Notes: generated from the sequence alone by a model not told the origin. Positions 44,133 through 55,652 are shown, counted from the first letter of the stretch. The stretch is 64,000 nucleotides of DNA from Perognathus longimembris pacificus (GCF_023159225.1 NC_063176.1:34265786-34329785); one strand, 5' to 3'. A program made the numbers and translations.

Positions 44133-44396
44133 TGGTGAAGACCTTCTTGCTGTGTCATTCATAGCTGAAGGGCAAAAGCACATGAAAGAATAGTGTAAGC
44201 AGGAGCTGATCTCAGGTTTTTTATCGAGGCTACTCTAATTTATCATCATGGCATCGATGCACTGAGGAGGTCAGAGCTCTCTTTCTCGTCCCCCATCTCA
44301 CTTAACTCTACTTCCCCACACTGCTAAATTAGGAATTATGTATCCAGCATCACATGAACTTTAGGGAACATATTCCAACCAGAGCAAACTATCATT

Positions 44397-44595
44397 CACC
44401 TGACAGGCCATGAACTCAGGGCCTGAGCACTGTCCCTGGCTTCATTTTGCTCAAGGCTAGCACTCTGCCACTTGAGCCACAGCGCCACTTCTGGACATTT
44501 TCTATATATATGGTGCTGAGGAATCGAACCCAGGGCTTCATGTATACAAGGCAAGCACTCTTGCCACTAGGCCATATTCCCAACCCACACCTGAC
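44397..44595 (-). mobile_element. IDL-Geo-type SINE, reverse orientation, tail lost
   Basis: The sequence is CATGAACTCAGGGCCTGAGC, GCTAGCACTCTGCCACTTGA, GGAATCGAACCCAGGGCTTC, then GGCCATATTCCCAACCC. The poly(A) end is missing. The 8-mer CACCTGAC occurs at both ends (44397-44404 and 44588-44595) and may be the remains of a duplication. It lies 265 bases from another copy on the same strand. Confidence 0.82.
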
Positions 44596-47589
44596 TTTTG
44601 GTACCTTACGTTTCTGAAATTTAAACCTAGGACTTTGGACCAATCAAGTTTTATAGATGTTCACATGCTGCTGTAATAGTAGAACAAAATGAATGTTTAT
44701 GTCACTTTTATTCTCTCCATTTATTCAACAGCACAAACTATCTCCAATGAATGAGAAAAATCTAGAGAGAGTGTTTCTCAAATTGTACAGCACCCTCCAT
44801 GAATAAGAGCAGGGAGTGAGAGAAGAGGCCCTGTGTTCAAGTCCTATTATCCACACATGCACACAACAATAATAAACAAAAACTAGAGAAAATGTAGTTT
44901 TTACCGATTAACACTTCAGGTGTAATGTTTTTACAAAGTTAGACCTACTTTTTAATCACTATCAGAGCATGACAGTATTTGATTTATAAGTAATCATCTT
45001 TATAATTCCTAATAAGCCCTCAAATAAAGCTCAATTTGGGTTACTTACAAATAATAGTTATCTGAAGAAAGTTCTAGAGATGGCCAGGTTTTACAGGACA
45101 GCATGTTTATACATGACCCTGTCTATAATGTATCAGCAACATTGATACACAGGTCACTTATATGGGAAATGAAATCTTTTTTTCATGCAGAAAAGACCAA
45201 ATGATATAGCCACATGCTTTTCCCCGAGTTATACTATCACTATGTCTCTGGCTTCTGAAAATCCACTCCTTCCTTACTTCTAGAAATCACACCCATTTTT
45301 TATTGTTTCAGAAGCCCGACTGAAGTTAAATATTGCAGTAGTCTGCACCTGCTTGATTTCAGAGCCTTCAGGTCTTCTCATTTTCCATTGTATGAGAAGC
45401 ACACTGCCAGCCCCTGGCAGAGCACTGTAGCAATGTGACCCTGCCATGGAATCTGCAGTATAAGTCAGTTGTCAGTGAGATCCTTTAAAATTGTTTGGTG
45501 CAGCTCCTATGACAACCCAACTGATAAGTTTACAAAGAAGAGGGTTATTCAAGGACAGCTTCTCCAAGAACTACTTAAAAAAAAAATCACTATCCACAAA
45601 ATACAGACTGCATGCCTTGCAAGTGTGAAGTGTGGGGACAGAGTATTGTTTTACAAAAGCACCAACTAGAAGCTAGCCAGCAGTGCTACAAGATGGCCAG
45701 CAACAGATTCAGGCATTTAGAGACAGAATCATCCAAAAGTCTAGGAAGTCCAACACTGTTGAAGTAGATTTTGAGCAGGTGTTAAGTCTATAGAAATGAA
45801 CAAGGTAAGAATTCTTATCACATAATAGATGCCTAAATAACAAGAAATAGTTAAAGAATATTTGAGGAGACTGGAGCCATCGAAGTGCATATTTGGAGAA
45901 ACTGAAAGACTGATTTGATCATAGTAAAGCATCCCATTGAGAATAGGTACATGGAGACTAAAGGTATTAGATTTGGGTCTGAAATATCAAGAAATATTTT
46001 CTTTTCCTCCTAAGAAGCCTCTCCACAAATGGTGTTAAAAATCTCAATATGCCCACTTTCATAATTAGGACATTTTCTCTTTAATTTCTCCACAAATTTT
46101 ATGAACTTTTCTGCACAGGCTGTCTAGGAACTGTAACATTCCATGTCTCTGCTCCCTGAGTAGCTAGGATTACAGGTATGAACTGCCTGTACCTAGAAAT
46201 GTTTGTTATTACCTCTAAAGCTTTAAAAAATTATTTGCTATACTTAGCCATTGAACTGGTTTTAGACGCATGTTCATAAAGCCTTAGGAAGCTTGTTTCA
46301 TACTAGGAGAACTTGGGTGTTGGAAGGAATTAAATGAGCCATTAATGATAGTCTGATAAATTCATTTTTTACTTGGCCATGCTTTTAAATCGTGATCATC
46401 ACTGACGACCATCTTTGAGTACTGCTCTAACCTGAGATATCCCATGAGCATTAGGAATACATTTTCTTTGTTCTAATCCCAGTCTCTGAATGAAAGCCAA
46501 GTATAGTGGGCTCCTTATAAATATGTATTGACTGCCTAAGTGGGTATTAATGTAGGGCAGTGTTCTGATTACCAAATGCTACCTGCAGGAAGCAGAGGAA
46601 ATAGCATAAATGGAGACAAGATGCTATTAGCAGATTTTATTTCATCTTTTTCCTGAGGCTTGACTTATAATCAACTCTCTCAGATCAAACCTCTCCAACA
46701 TCTTTCTCTTCAGGATCTGAAAGAAGTAAAAGGTCTCCATGAAAGCCATCCTCCTGAAGGGAGAAGCTAATGTCTTCTAATTTCTTTTTTCCTTTCTCAG
46801 CAGTTCAGCAGCTCACCAGAAACTACACAAAACCTCATATCCCATCTCAAATGTGAAAGTGAGTTACGACAAAAATACTTTAAGTATGCTGTCTACAACT
46901 TGTTAGCAGCGATCTAGTTATACATAACAAAAGGGAGCCAGGGTGTAATCATCCATGGGACATGGCACACTGAATTTACCATCTTTATGGATTTTATACC
47001 AAAACCCGTCTCTATCTTAAAGATAAAGCAACTGCACCAAACAGAAATCCTTTTGAGAATCACTTGGCCCAACCATTCGAGAATTTTATCGCAATGTCAG
47101 AGCTTCAACCAGCTGCAGAGGTTGCACAAGCAGAGTGCACCCGCCCTACACAGGCAGGCCCTGAGGCATGTAAGTCCCCCTGGAAGGGAAGGGCATCATC
47201 AGCTCTGGAGACTTCCATCTTCCCGCCTGTTGCTGCTAGGTGAAACCAGGGGGGACAAGTGCTTGCTCTGGGTTTGAGTCAAACCCGGGCGTTCTAAGAG
47301 TAGAATTGCACGCCCACGGCGAACCTCCAATCCCCCTCCCTTACTCCACCTAAGACCTAACCCTAAGCCTTCCAGACCCAGGCGCTACCACCTTCCCACT
47401 CACACCCAACACCCCTTCACAGAAGACGGACATCTCCATTGCAAAGGCCAGGGGCAGTGCGAAGGAATATATGAGCATACCATAGCCAAAGCACCTCATT
47501 CCCTCTGCTCAACACTCGCAGGGTCTTTGTAGGCAAGAAGAGGTAGGAGATAAGGCTACCTGAGGGTCAGAGAGCTAGGGTACCCAAGG
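44596..47589. other. ATP8A1 upstream intergenic DNA, few repeats
   Basis: This 3-kb stretch before the CpG island is poorer in recognisable repeats than the rest of the left arm. A trace of a reverse SINE left monomer lies at 46143-46195 (CCTGAGTAGCTAGGATTACA), and an SINE-like scrap near 44800-44880. No exon could be supported. It is where distal promoter elements of ATP8A1 would lie. Confidence 0.5.
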
Positions 47590-48210
47590 GCCCTTGAAAG
47601 TGGACGCGATGTCTCCACCCACCTCTCCACAATGAGTGGTACAGTCCGAAACGGGGCGGGGCGAGGAGCCTCTCCGCGGTCACTCCCCGCCCCTCTGCCT
47701 CCGGCCACGCCCCTCGCGGCCCCAGGAACGAGTGAGCGCGCGCCCCGCAGCCCCCGCCCCCGCGCCCGCGCCCGGCCCCGCCCCTCCAGGCCGCCCCCTC
47801 GGAGGCTGCGGGCTGAAGCTGGCCCTGCGCTGCGGTCGCTGCCACTTTCGCCCCAGCCTCCTCCTCCTCCTCCTTTTCCTCCTCTTCCTCCTCTTCCTGC
47901 TCGGGTGCCTGGGCTGTTCCCGGTGGCGACGCTGCTACCCCGGGTGGGCGGCGGGCGGGGCCCGGGCGGCGGCTGAGCCCTTGGTGCGGGGCGTCGCCAG
48001 GTCCCCCAGCCCGCGCGGCGCGGCGGCGGCGGCGTGACAGGTGCAGAGTCCCCGCTGAGAGCCCCCAGCGGCCGGCGCCGCGATGCCCACCATGCGGAGG
48101 ACCGTGTCGGAGATCCGCTCCCGTGCGGAAGGTGAGCAGCTGCCCGTGGGGGATCGGGGGGCTGGGAGCGCGCGCGGGGGGCGAAGCTGACCCAGCCGGG
48201 GGGGGGGGCG
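47590..48210 (+). promoter_or_regulatory. ATP8A1: CpG island and TATA-less promoter of ATP8A1
   Basis: CpG density jumps here while the flanks are AT-rich. GC-box (Sp1-type) motifs are dense: GGGGCGGGGC at 47653-47662, CCCCGCCCC near 47685, CCACGCCCC near 47704 and CGGCCCCGCCCCTCC near 47772. No TATA box precedes the exon, as is usual for broadly expressed genes. A polypyrimidine CCTCCTCCTCCT block lies at about 47855-47900 and a (GGC)n block near 48017-48034. The transcription start cannot be fixed from sequence; it probably lies in the region 47780-47960. Confidence 0.85.
48083..48131 (+). CDS. ATP8A1: ATP8A1, coding part of exon 1 (P4-ATPase phospholipid flippase)
   Basis: The exon encodes MPTMRRTVSEIRSRAE plus the first base of the next codon, and ends at a donor AAG|GTGAGC (GT at 48132). 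This matches the known N-terminus of mammalian ATP8A1, MPTMRRTVSEIRSRAEG, which I recognise. ATP8A1 is an ATP-driven membrane protein that moves aminophospholipids, chiefly phosphatidylserine, to the cytosolic leaflet, working with a CDC50-family subunit. This exon supplies only the cytosolic N-terminal tip; transmembrane helices and the catalytic DKTG site lie in exons outside the window. A second in-frame ATG at 48092 has a stronger context (CCACCATG) than the first (CCGCGATG). The 5'UTR lies upstream in the CpG island. Confidence 0.93.
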
Positions 48211-49864
48211 GTGTGTCTGCGTGTGTCCATGTTTATGGCAGTGCTGTGTTTATCCGGGAAGGGGCACCTCTTCCCTCCTCCTCCTTCTTAGCACCCTGAC
48301 TACCGGGTCTCTACCAGACCCTCTTCCCTTGCACTGCCATCTCTACAACTCGCAAAGCCTTTTCGGGCTCCAGAACCCCTAAATCCGTGTCCTGGGAGCA
48401 ATACACTGCAGCGTGAGCAATTCGATTCATAGCCCCGATCTCTCTCTCTCTCTCCCTGCCCACCAGCTCGCACACCGGTCTCCACTCAGCTTCCCCAGCC
48501 TCATTGAACACATCCCAGCCCACTCCCTCGCCCCTCCCTGCCTCCAGCGCTGCTAGTCTTTTCGCAGCCCCCCACAATCCCAGCCCGGAGAGAAGCAGGT
48601 TTGCCTTTCCCAGACCGCAAGATCCTTTGATCCACAGTCCCTAGACTCTCTGGGCGCCAGGAGACTTAATTGGGCTTGGGTGCGCAGTGCTGCCTCCCGC
48701 AGTGAGTGCAGCCTTTCCAGGAGCTTGTCTGGTTTCGTTTCGGGTTTCCTTTCGCCAGGAACCTACACTATGCTGAGCCGAGCTTACATGAAGCTGTTTT
48801 CTTTGCTCCACCCAGGGCCAGCTGTTGAATGACTGAGTACACTTGTAGGCACTGAGCAACAGATGCCCGAAGGTGTAGATAAGGGAGCTTTGGGAGGGCT
48901 GAACACTTCATCCTGGCCCAGGAGCCCTGGGCAACCGTCTGATGTCGTCTGATGTGTGGAAGACCTTCAATGGATATATGTCGATATTTGTTCATGGCCA
49001 AAGCCAAGAGTATAGACCTCTGTTTTCATTTTTGGTTTTGCGATCCCATAAATCCTGTCCTTGAACGGATAGGATAACAGGTTTTTTTGATAAGTAGTCT
49101 GTCTTTTCATCAGTGATTCTCTGCCATCCCATCCCCACCCCACCCTTAAATGGGAGATAGGTACCAAAGTGGTTTATTTTTAATTTTTTTGAAAATACAT
49201 AGAAGTTAAGAAAATAAGATAATGACTGTATTAAGACAGGCCATTTTAGTTTTCCTCTGTATTATCCTCCTGTCTCAGAATTCTGACATCTAGGATTTTC
49301 TACTTGAAATATGAAATGTTAGACTGTTTGGGGGAAAAGGCTATACACAAGAGTCAAACTGACCCGTATTAAAATTTAGCACATATTTATGTCATTGTAA
49401 AAATACTAAAAAAATAAAAATTACACAACACATTACAGGAATTTTGAATATACAATTGAAAGGATAACATTAAAATATTTTGCACAGCAAAATAAGACTT
49501 TTTCTTACATTCTGAGTGAGATGAATGGATTTTGACCATCACCATTCGAGCAATGAAAATCAATAGTTGGTGGAGTAGAAAATATTATTGTAATAGGATG
49601 CTGTTACTTAGTGTTTTCAAGAAATGGTGATTAATGGATCATATGTTGTGGGGAGTAGGGACAAGAGAAAAAATAATCTAGAATCAGTTTGCATGTATTA
49701 TATGAGAGGATGTAAAGTATTAGAAGGCTGTAGTCTCATTTTTGACAGAATATGTATTTTTTTCAAAGCATGTTTACAAAGGTTACCTTGTGGGATCTCA
49801 CATGACTCTTGGAAGTAGGTGAAGATGGTGGAGTAACATCTGATAGTTGAGAAACTGTGGTTTT

Positions 49865-49945
49865 TGATGGTTCAGTAACTCACCCAAGGTCAAGTGACCT
49901 GTTTGGAGGAAGAGCTCTGGGAAAACCAGGGTTGCTCCTTACTTA
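49865..49945 (-). mobile_element. MIR SINE fragment
   Basis: GTTCAGTAACTCACCCAAGG and TCAAGTGACCTGTTTGGAGG resemble the complement of the MIR core ('cttgggcaagtcacttaac'). It is short and diverged. Confidence 0.5.
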
Positions 49946-50811
49946 ATTTGTTGCCCGTGTATCCAGCTGAGTGTTGTTGGCATGGCAAATGACCTTTCCT
50001 TCCTATATTGCTTGATTTCAGTTTATGATGTGCTCAGCATTGTGCTTGGGGCTGTGATGAAAACAAAATAAGTAATAACTCTGTGGGCTGGTGATGTGGC
50101 TCATTGCCTGTGCTTCCCACTTGTTTCTTTCCTAAGCAATCTTCTCCTTTGACAGTGCCTACTTCCTTGAAGGCCTTACTTTGAACCACAGTCTCCTAGG
50201 CTTCAGATGGTTGGATTAGAGTGGGTTCCTGACCCAAGTACAGTCCATAGGAGACCCATGTAACCTTGTGGTTTGGCAAAGGAAAAAAAAAAGATTCTCT
50301 CTGCTATTATATCTCTCTTGGGAAACATTAAGCTTAGAGACAGGATGAAAATTGAAACACAAAAAGGGGCAGAGGTGAATGGGCTGATAATATATTGAGA
50401 ATGAATGGCTGCTGTAGGTCATTCAAATACTGTCAATGTAAGCAAGCAGAAACTGAGTAGGAAGATATTGAAGTGAATAAAAGGGATGGACAGAAACAGA
50501 TGCTGACCTCAGAGAGTGGTGGTCAGGCCTGGGTTTTCTGACTTCTGTTCCAAAGAAAGCTTTAAAATAATCTTTTTTTTTCCTCCTTGAAGTGACTCAA
50601 ATGGGTTCCTGCTCCTTAAATCCAGATTGGTTAGATGCATGACTGTCTTGGTTGTAAATTATTTACCACCAAATTGGAGAGAAAGGACTTACATGAAATT
50701 AGAAATAAAATAATCTTGTTATTGTTAATTAAACATTGTGCTTACTGTGGATGACAGAGGTTCTGTGGGAGACCAGAACTTGCCCACATAATAGGGTATT
50801 TGTTGATGAGT

Positions 50812-50990
50812 CCTCTAGCAGTGATTTTTCAAACTTTAAGGTCCATAGGAACTACCTGAGAATCTTGTTAGTGAAGATGCTCATTCAGTAGACCTCGAAT
50901 AAGGCAGATCATTTCTTATGAGCTGACAGACAATGCTGGATAATGCTAGTCTGGTGATAACAGATGCTGAAGGATATTCTCATCTATTTC
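50812..50990 (+). mobile_element. MER5-like DNA transposon remnant (hAT-Charlie type)
   Basis: AGCAGTGATTTTTCAAACTT, GGTCCATAGGAACTACCTGA, GAATCTTGTTAGTGAAGATG and CATTCAGTAGACCTCGAATA follow the MER5A order ('gtggttctcaaactt...aatcacctggaggcttgttaaa...gattcagtaggtctgg'). It is a non-autonomous element with no coding capacity. Confidence 0.65.
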
Positions 50991-51590
50991 AGTAGTTTCG
51001 GAGGTGTTTTCATGGAAAAATAGTGACTATGAACCTGGATTACATCAGAGTTCTTAAGCAAGTTGGCTAGAAGCAGAGGGGGAACCTAAAAGGCGAAGAA
51101 TATCAGTTTGGGCAGGTAGGGATTGCTAGATTACAGAGCCTTTTTGGATGTCAAGATGAGTCATTTGGATATAGAATTGAATATTTGAACAAGATCTTAG
51201 AGTTCATCTAATTTCTTGTTTGAGTTTCACATCAATACATCAGAAGTGACAGGGCAGGGTTTGGAGCCATTGTAAAGAAGGAACCACTGAAAAGAACTCA
51301 GATTAATTCAAGAAGTGTGTGGAACGGTGTAGAGGAGCAGGTACCACAGATGGTTATGAGTAAAGGAGAGAGTGAGAATGGGCAGGCAGGAGTCCTAGAA
51401 TCCTGGTGCTGATGAGGCACATTTTGAGAACTTCTTTTATAGTCTTGAGCAGATCTGGCTGAGGAAGTCTACTATTACAGGAAGAAGTTGAGGAGGGCCA
51501 TTACAATAAGAGATGATCATTTAAATTGTGAAGTAATTGTAGGACATCCAAATGAACACACTCCAGCAGTACTTAAAAATTGTCATTGTT

Positions 51591-51830
51591 AGTGGGCACC
51601 AGTGGCTCATGCCTATAATCCTCAGCTACCCAGAAGACTGACATCTGAGATCTGAGGATCGGTTCGAAGCCAGTCCAGGTAGAAAAGTCCATGAGACTCT
51701 TATCTCCAATTAACCACCATAAAGCCAGAAATGGAGTCACAGCTCAAGGGGTAGCACACTAGCTTTGGGCAAAAATGCTCAGGGACAGGACCTAGGCCCT
51801 GAAAAACAGCCCCCTCCCCCCAAAAAAGAA
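51591..51830 (+). mobile_element. Chimeric B1-like/Geo SINE
   Basis: The left half has CAGTGGCTCATGCCTATAAT and CATCTGAGATCTGAGGATCG. The linker is ACTCTTATCTCCAATTAACC. The right half has GTCACAGCTCAAGGGGTAGC and GCTCAGGGACAGGACCTAGG. Its purine-rich tail passes into a long (GGAA)n microsatellite. Confidence 0.82.
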
Positions 51831-52025
51831 AGACAGACAGGAAGGAAGGAAGGAAGGGAGGAAGCAAGGGAGGAAGGAAGGGAGGAAGGAAGGAAGGAAG
51901 GAAGGAAAGAAAGAAAGAAAGAAAGAAGGAAGGAGGAAGGAAGTAAGGAAGGAAGGAAAATAGGAAGAAAAGATGGGCGGAAGGGAGAGAGGAAAGAAGA
52001 AAAGAAGGGAAAAGAAAAGAGAAAA
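51831..52025 (+). repeat. (GGAA)n microsatellite
   Basis: GAAGGAAGGAAGGAAGGGAG-type units run for nearly 200 bases of pure purine with GAAA interruptions. It grew from the SINE tail. GGAA repeats are potential ETS-factor sites, but no function is claimed. Confidence 0.92.
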
Positions 52026-52147
52026 AAGATAAGAAAGAAGTTGTCTCACATATGTGAGAAATCTGAACTGAGAATCTTAAAGTCAGTGATAATAGTTGAA
52101 ACCCTTATAGATAAATTTGCCTGAGAGCTAATATAGGTAATATAAGA

Positions 52148-52235
52148 CTTCAGCTTGGGACATGGCTCAAATGGTGTAGTGCCTACCTAGCAATTATAAA
52201 GCCCTGTGATCAAACAATACTACTAAGACATTTTT
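52148..52235 (+). mobile_element. ID-type SINE monomer, diverged
   Basis: GGACATGGCTCAAATGGTGT, AGTGCCTACCTAGCAATTAT and AAGCCCTGTGATCAAAC follow the ID order (A box, middle, B box) with many changes. It sits just left of a dimeric SINE. Confidence 0.6.
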
Positions 52236-52251
52236 TAAAACTCTAAATCAA

Positions 52252-52457
52252 GGGCTGGGGATATGGCCTAGTGGCAAGAGCGCTTGCCTCGAATACTTGA
52301 AGCCCTGGGTTCGATTCCCCAGCACCACTTATACAGAAAATGGCCAGAAGTGGTGCTGTGACTCAAGTGGCAGAGTGCTAGCCTTGAGCAAAAAGAAGTC
52401 AGGGACAGTGCTCAGGCCCTGAGTCCAAGGCCCAGGACTGGCCAAAAAAAAAAAAAA
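52252..52457 (+). mobile_element. IDL-Geo-type SINE (intermediate age)
   Basis: The left monomer has A box TGGCCTAGTGG and B box GGTTCGATTCC. The right monomer has GTGACTCAAGTGGCAGAGTG and the older spacer GAGCAAAAAGAAG, ending GGACTGGCC plus a 14-base A-tail. Flanks CTCTAAATCAAG and CCTAAATTAAGT are a probable decayed duplication. Confidence 0.9.
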
Positions 52458-53264
52458 CCTAAATTAAGTAGGTATCTGAATACAATGTTAATAATGTTGA
52501 AGGAGGGACTGGAAAAAAATGGTGGCTTACACAGAATTGTTTTTCCCACTTCTACACTAGTATCAGCTGTCAGCTACGACTGCTATACAAAGTCATTGGG
52601 GCTGATGGCCCATTATTGCCCTTTTGCTTTACTATCCTGAGTGGATTACCCATAAAGTTACAACAAGGTTGATAGATGCCAGCTACCTATCAGATTTCCA
52701 GGCAAGAAAAAAACATGGAAGGTTGAAAGAGAATTTTTCCTGGAAGTCCCACGCAAAGCAGTATAGACTCCTATCTGGGAGAGAAGCTGGGAAATGGAAT
52801 TTTCCAGCTGAGCACATTACTTAATGTGCATACTGAAGAAAGGGAAACAATTAATGGGTAAACAACAGGCCCAATCATAACCAGGTACTCATATTTCCAA
52901 AAAGCTCTAGCTGGACTAAAATAGGAACTATTTGAAAGCTTGTTCTTCATAAAATAGTAAGCATTAAATTGTTCAAAACTAAAATGCACCTCTAAAAAAA
53001 TCCACCATGATTTGTATTTTCCCCCACTGACTATTCTAATGCTAGAATGTATCAATATTCATGGTTATTTGAAACATGTTAACTGATAAATTTAGAAGTT
53101 ATTATAGCTAACCAATTGCCAGCTTAAAAATGTTTACAAGTATATGGAATACTATGTTTCATTTACCTAAAAGAGAATAAAAGAAGCAAGGAAAGTAATT
53201 TCTTGTCAAAGGAAAACAGAAATGAGGAGGCAATTTCAGTTGCCCAGGCCAAAGATGATTAAGA

Positions 53265-53350
53265 ACTTTCATTTGATAAGCATGTACTCTGTACCTGCTG
53301 TGGCCAGCTAACTAGGGGTGAACAAAGGTTGGGGGATGAGGGAGACCCCA
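53265..53350 (+). mobile_element. L2-type LINE fragment
   Basis: GCATGTACTCTGTACCTGCT, GTGGCCAGCTAACTAGGGGT and GAACAAAGG resemble the L2 stretch 'gcacctactatgtgccaggc...gggatacaaag'. It is short. Confidence 0.45.
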
Positions 53351-53564
53351 TTGCTGCCACTGAAGGTAAATTCATGGTTTATAACTGAATGAGAATGAGT
53401 GTAGTGGTCCCTCACATCAGCAATGTTTGAAAATCTCTAAATGTCATTTTACTTGGGTGATGCTGGAGTTATTAAGTGCATTAGGACTAAATTCACTCTT
53501 TATACCAGAACCCAAACCTTTCCATGGTCTTACCATCTGCATAGTAAGCTTCAGAAATGGATTT

Positions 53565-53605
53565 GTCTGGTGTGTGCGTGTGTGCGTGCATGCGTGTGCG
53601 CACAC
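53565..53605 (+). repeat. Alternating purine-pyrimidine (TG/CG)n tract
   Basis: GGTGTGTGCGTGTGTGCGTG continues with CATGCGTGTGCGCACACA. Strict alternation with CG steps fits the Z-DNA-prone pattern. Confidence 0.85.
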
Positions 53606-53609
53606 AGCA

Positions 53610-53822
53610 TGAGCTGATCCTCAGGCTTAACCTCAGGGTCTGGGCACTGTCCCTGAGCTTTTTTTTTTTTTTTTTTTTGCACAAAGCTATCGTTCCACCA
53701 CTTGTGCCACAGCTCCAGTTCCGGATTTTTGATGATTAATTGTAGATAAGAGTACTAGGGAACTGTGATCCTCAAATGTCAGCCTCTTAAGTAGCTGTGA
53801 TTACAAGTGATTGTGTCTGTTT
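53610..53822 (-). mobile_element. Chimeric B1-like/Geo SINE, reverse orientation, with a poly(T) interruption
   Basis: CTTAACCTCAGGGTCTGGGC and ACTGTCCCTGAGC come from the right monomer end. An 18-base T-run (53661-53678) interrupts it. CACCACTTGTGCCACAGCTC, GATTAATTGTAGATAAGAGT and AAGTAGCTGTGATTACAAGT follow. The poly(T) lies inside the element rather than at its end. Confidence 0.7.
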
Positions 53823-53989
53823 TGCTCATTGATAGTGTTCCTCCCCTGGAGGACATTGACACTTCCTGGAGCACAGATACTGGGTGAATGAGCAGATGAA
53901 TCTATGATCCCAGATTACAGAATACTCAATGCTGAGCTAAATGCAGACATGATAAGTACCTTCTTGCTGAAACCTGAGCACCCACATAA

Positions 53990-54080
53990 AAGGTGTTTTT
54001 GTGTGTTCATTGCTGTACCTTCAACACCTGTTTTGCCTGTCACATGGTCACCACTCCATGTTGGTTGATGAAATAAATGT
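53990..54080 (+). mobile_element. L2 LINE 3' end
   Basis: GTTTTTGTGTGTTCATTGCT, GTACCTTCAACACCTG and GATGAAATAAATGTAG match by eye the L2 3' end ('ttgttcactgctgtatccccagcgcctag...caataaat'). Confidence 0.6.
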
Positions 54081-54334
54081 AGGCTTTCTTCTTAATGGAA
54101 GAGTTCAACTTTGGGCTTTTATTTATTTATTTTTTATTGTACAAGTAATACTTATTGAGAAAACTCACACCACAAAAAGATTTCAAAGGGACAATAAAAT
54201 CACTCCCCCAAGTGGCCATCCAAATATCTTCAGATCATAGTTATAAAATAATCATTTTAGCATATTCTTTCTGTTTTTCCAGAAGAGATGAAAAACAGTA
54301 CCATGCTATACAATATAAGTCCTTCCTTGTAGGC

Positions 54335-54430
54335 CATGATTTTTGCCTACTTTCCCTACCTGTATTCTCATTGCCCAGAGCAGTAAACAGTACATATCAA
54401 GGACTCGATATTTGTTGAATGAATTGTTTG
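54335..54430 (+). mobile_element. L2 LINE 3' end
   Basis: TACCTGTATTCTCATTGCCC, AGAGCAGTAAACAGTACATA and ACTCGATATTTGTTGAATGA have the L2 terminal order and close with its usual TTGTTGAATGAA. Confidence 0.65.
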
Positions 54431-54889
54431 GTACTATTAATTTTATGACAGCTGAACATTTTTATATTAGCATACAGTTTACTAAGGAATTTCCTATGGT
54501 CATAGGCCATTGTAGTTTTTTAATATTATGATTTTTTAAGCTTATGTTAGATACATGCTGTGGGGGAAGGATTTCATTGTTACACATATTGACAACGCAT
54601 TCCAATCAATCACCCATCCACTATCACTTGTTCCTCCCCCAACATCATCTCAAAAATTTCAACAATTTTCACTGTTCTATTTGCATAATTGCAAACAATG
54701 TACTTCTACCATATTCAGCCTCTTGCAGCCCAGTTGTTACACAAGTATTAGTAATTCTCTTAATCTGTTTCTCTTTCCTTGTCCCTCCCCCCTCTTGTTT
54801 TTTATTTTTGACTTTTAAAACAAGGAAATCTTGAAGAAGAAGCTTCAGATATCTTTCAGTACTTTTCAGATTATTTTTCTGTGCAAAGT

Positions 54890-55130
54890 CCTGAGAGATG
54901 GAATTTCTGGGTCAAACATGTTACTGTGTGAATTTTGGTACCTCTTTCAGAATGGTTGGAATGATTATATATGGCTTTACAGTTTTACAAAATTGAACAA
55001 GACTCCCTGTTCAACTGTTACTTCTCAGCATTGGGCACTGGGTTGTGTTCTTTTGTTTGTTTTTATCCTAATGATATATAGCACAGAAAGTGAAATCTTT
55101 ATATTAGCTGTCTTTACTAGGTTATATACA
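54890..55130 (-). mobile_element. Ancient L1/HAL1-type fragment
   Basis: GAGATGGAATTTCTGGGTCA and a following stretch with CTTTACAGTTTTACAAAATT resemble the antisense of the ORF2 3' region of old L1s ('ggaattgctgggtcaaa...'). Weak similarity only. Confidence 0.4.
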
Positions 55131-55432
55131 TCTGGTTGAGTTTAGTGATTGTGTCTGAATTGTTTGTTCATGTTCTATACAAAGTTTCCTTTATATTGAA
55201 TGTTTTCTGTTAGTGTATGAATTTTATTTTGATATTTGTTCCAAGTAGAACTCTACCACTTGCATTACTTTCCTAGCCCCATTATGACATTTTCATATAA
55301 ATATATAGTGTGCTGTAATCATATACACCCAATTTCCTTTTATTCCTTTCCTGATTCTGTCTGTCATTGCCAGTGGTCCTCATTTCACATCTGTTCTTCT
55401 AGATTTCATATGTAAGAGAAAGTATAGATACA

Positions 55433-55652
55433 GGCTTTTTTTTCTTTTGGTTGGTTGTAGGGTTTAAACTCAGGGCCCTGGGTGCTGTCCCTGAGCTAGC
55501 ACTTTACCACAGCACCACTTCCCTTTTTCTGATGGTTAATTGGAGATAAGAGTCTCATGAACTTTCCTGCCCAGGCTGACTTTGAACCCTAATCCTCAGA
55601 TCTCAGCCTTCTGAGTAGCTAGGATTATAGATGTGAACTAACAGTGCCTAGC
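55433..55652 (-). mobile_element. Chimeric B1-like/Geo SINE, reverse orientation
   Basis: A T-run, then GGTTTAAACTCAGGGCCCTG, GCTAGCACTTTACCACAGCA, GATGGTTAATTGGAGATAAG, CCTGCCCAGGCTGACTTTGA and GAGTAGCTAGGATTATAGAT. All modules are present in complement order. Confidence 0.85.

Noticed and set aside
45469..45669. 66-codon frame that looked like a processed pseudogene fragment
   Set aside because: No recognisable protein, poly(A) tail or duplication was found around it.
47556..48230. 224-codon open frame on the - strand across the CpG island, and 114-133 codon frames on the + strand
   Set aside because: GC-rich DNA has few stop codons. The predicted proteins are Arg/Pro/Gly/Ala-rich without domains, and the real gene here is ATP8A1 on the + strand.
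51765..52124. 119-codon Lys/Glu/Arg-rich frame
   Set aside because: It translates the (GGAA)n microsatellite.
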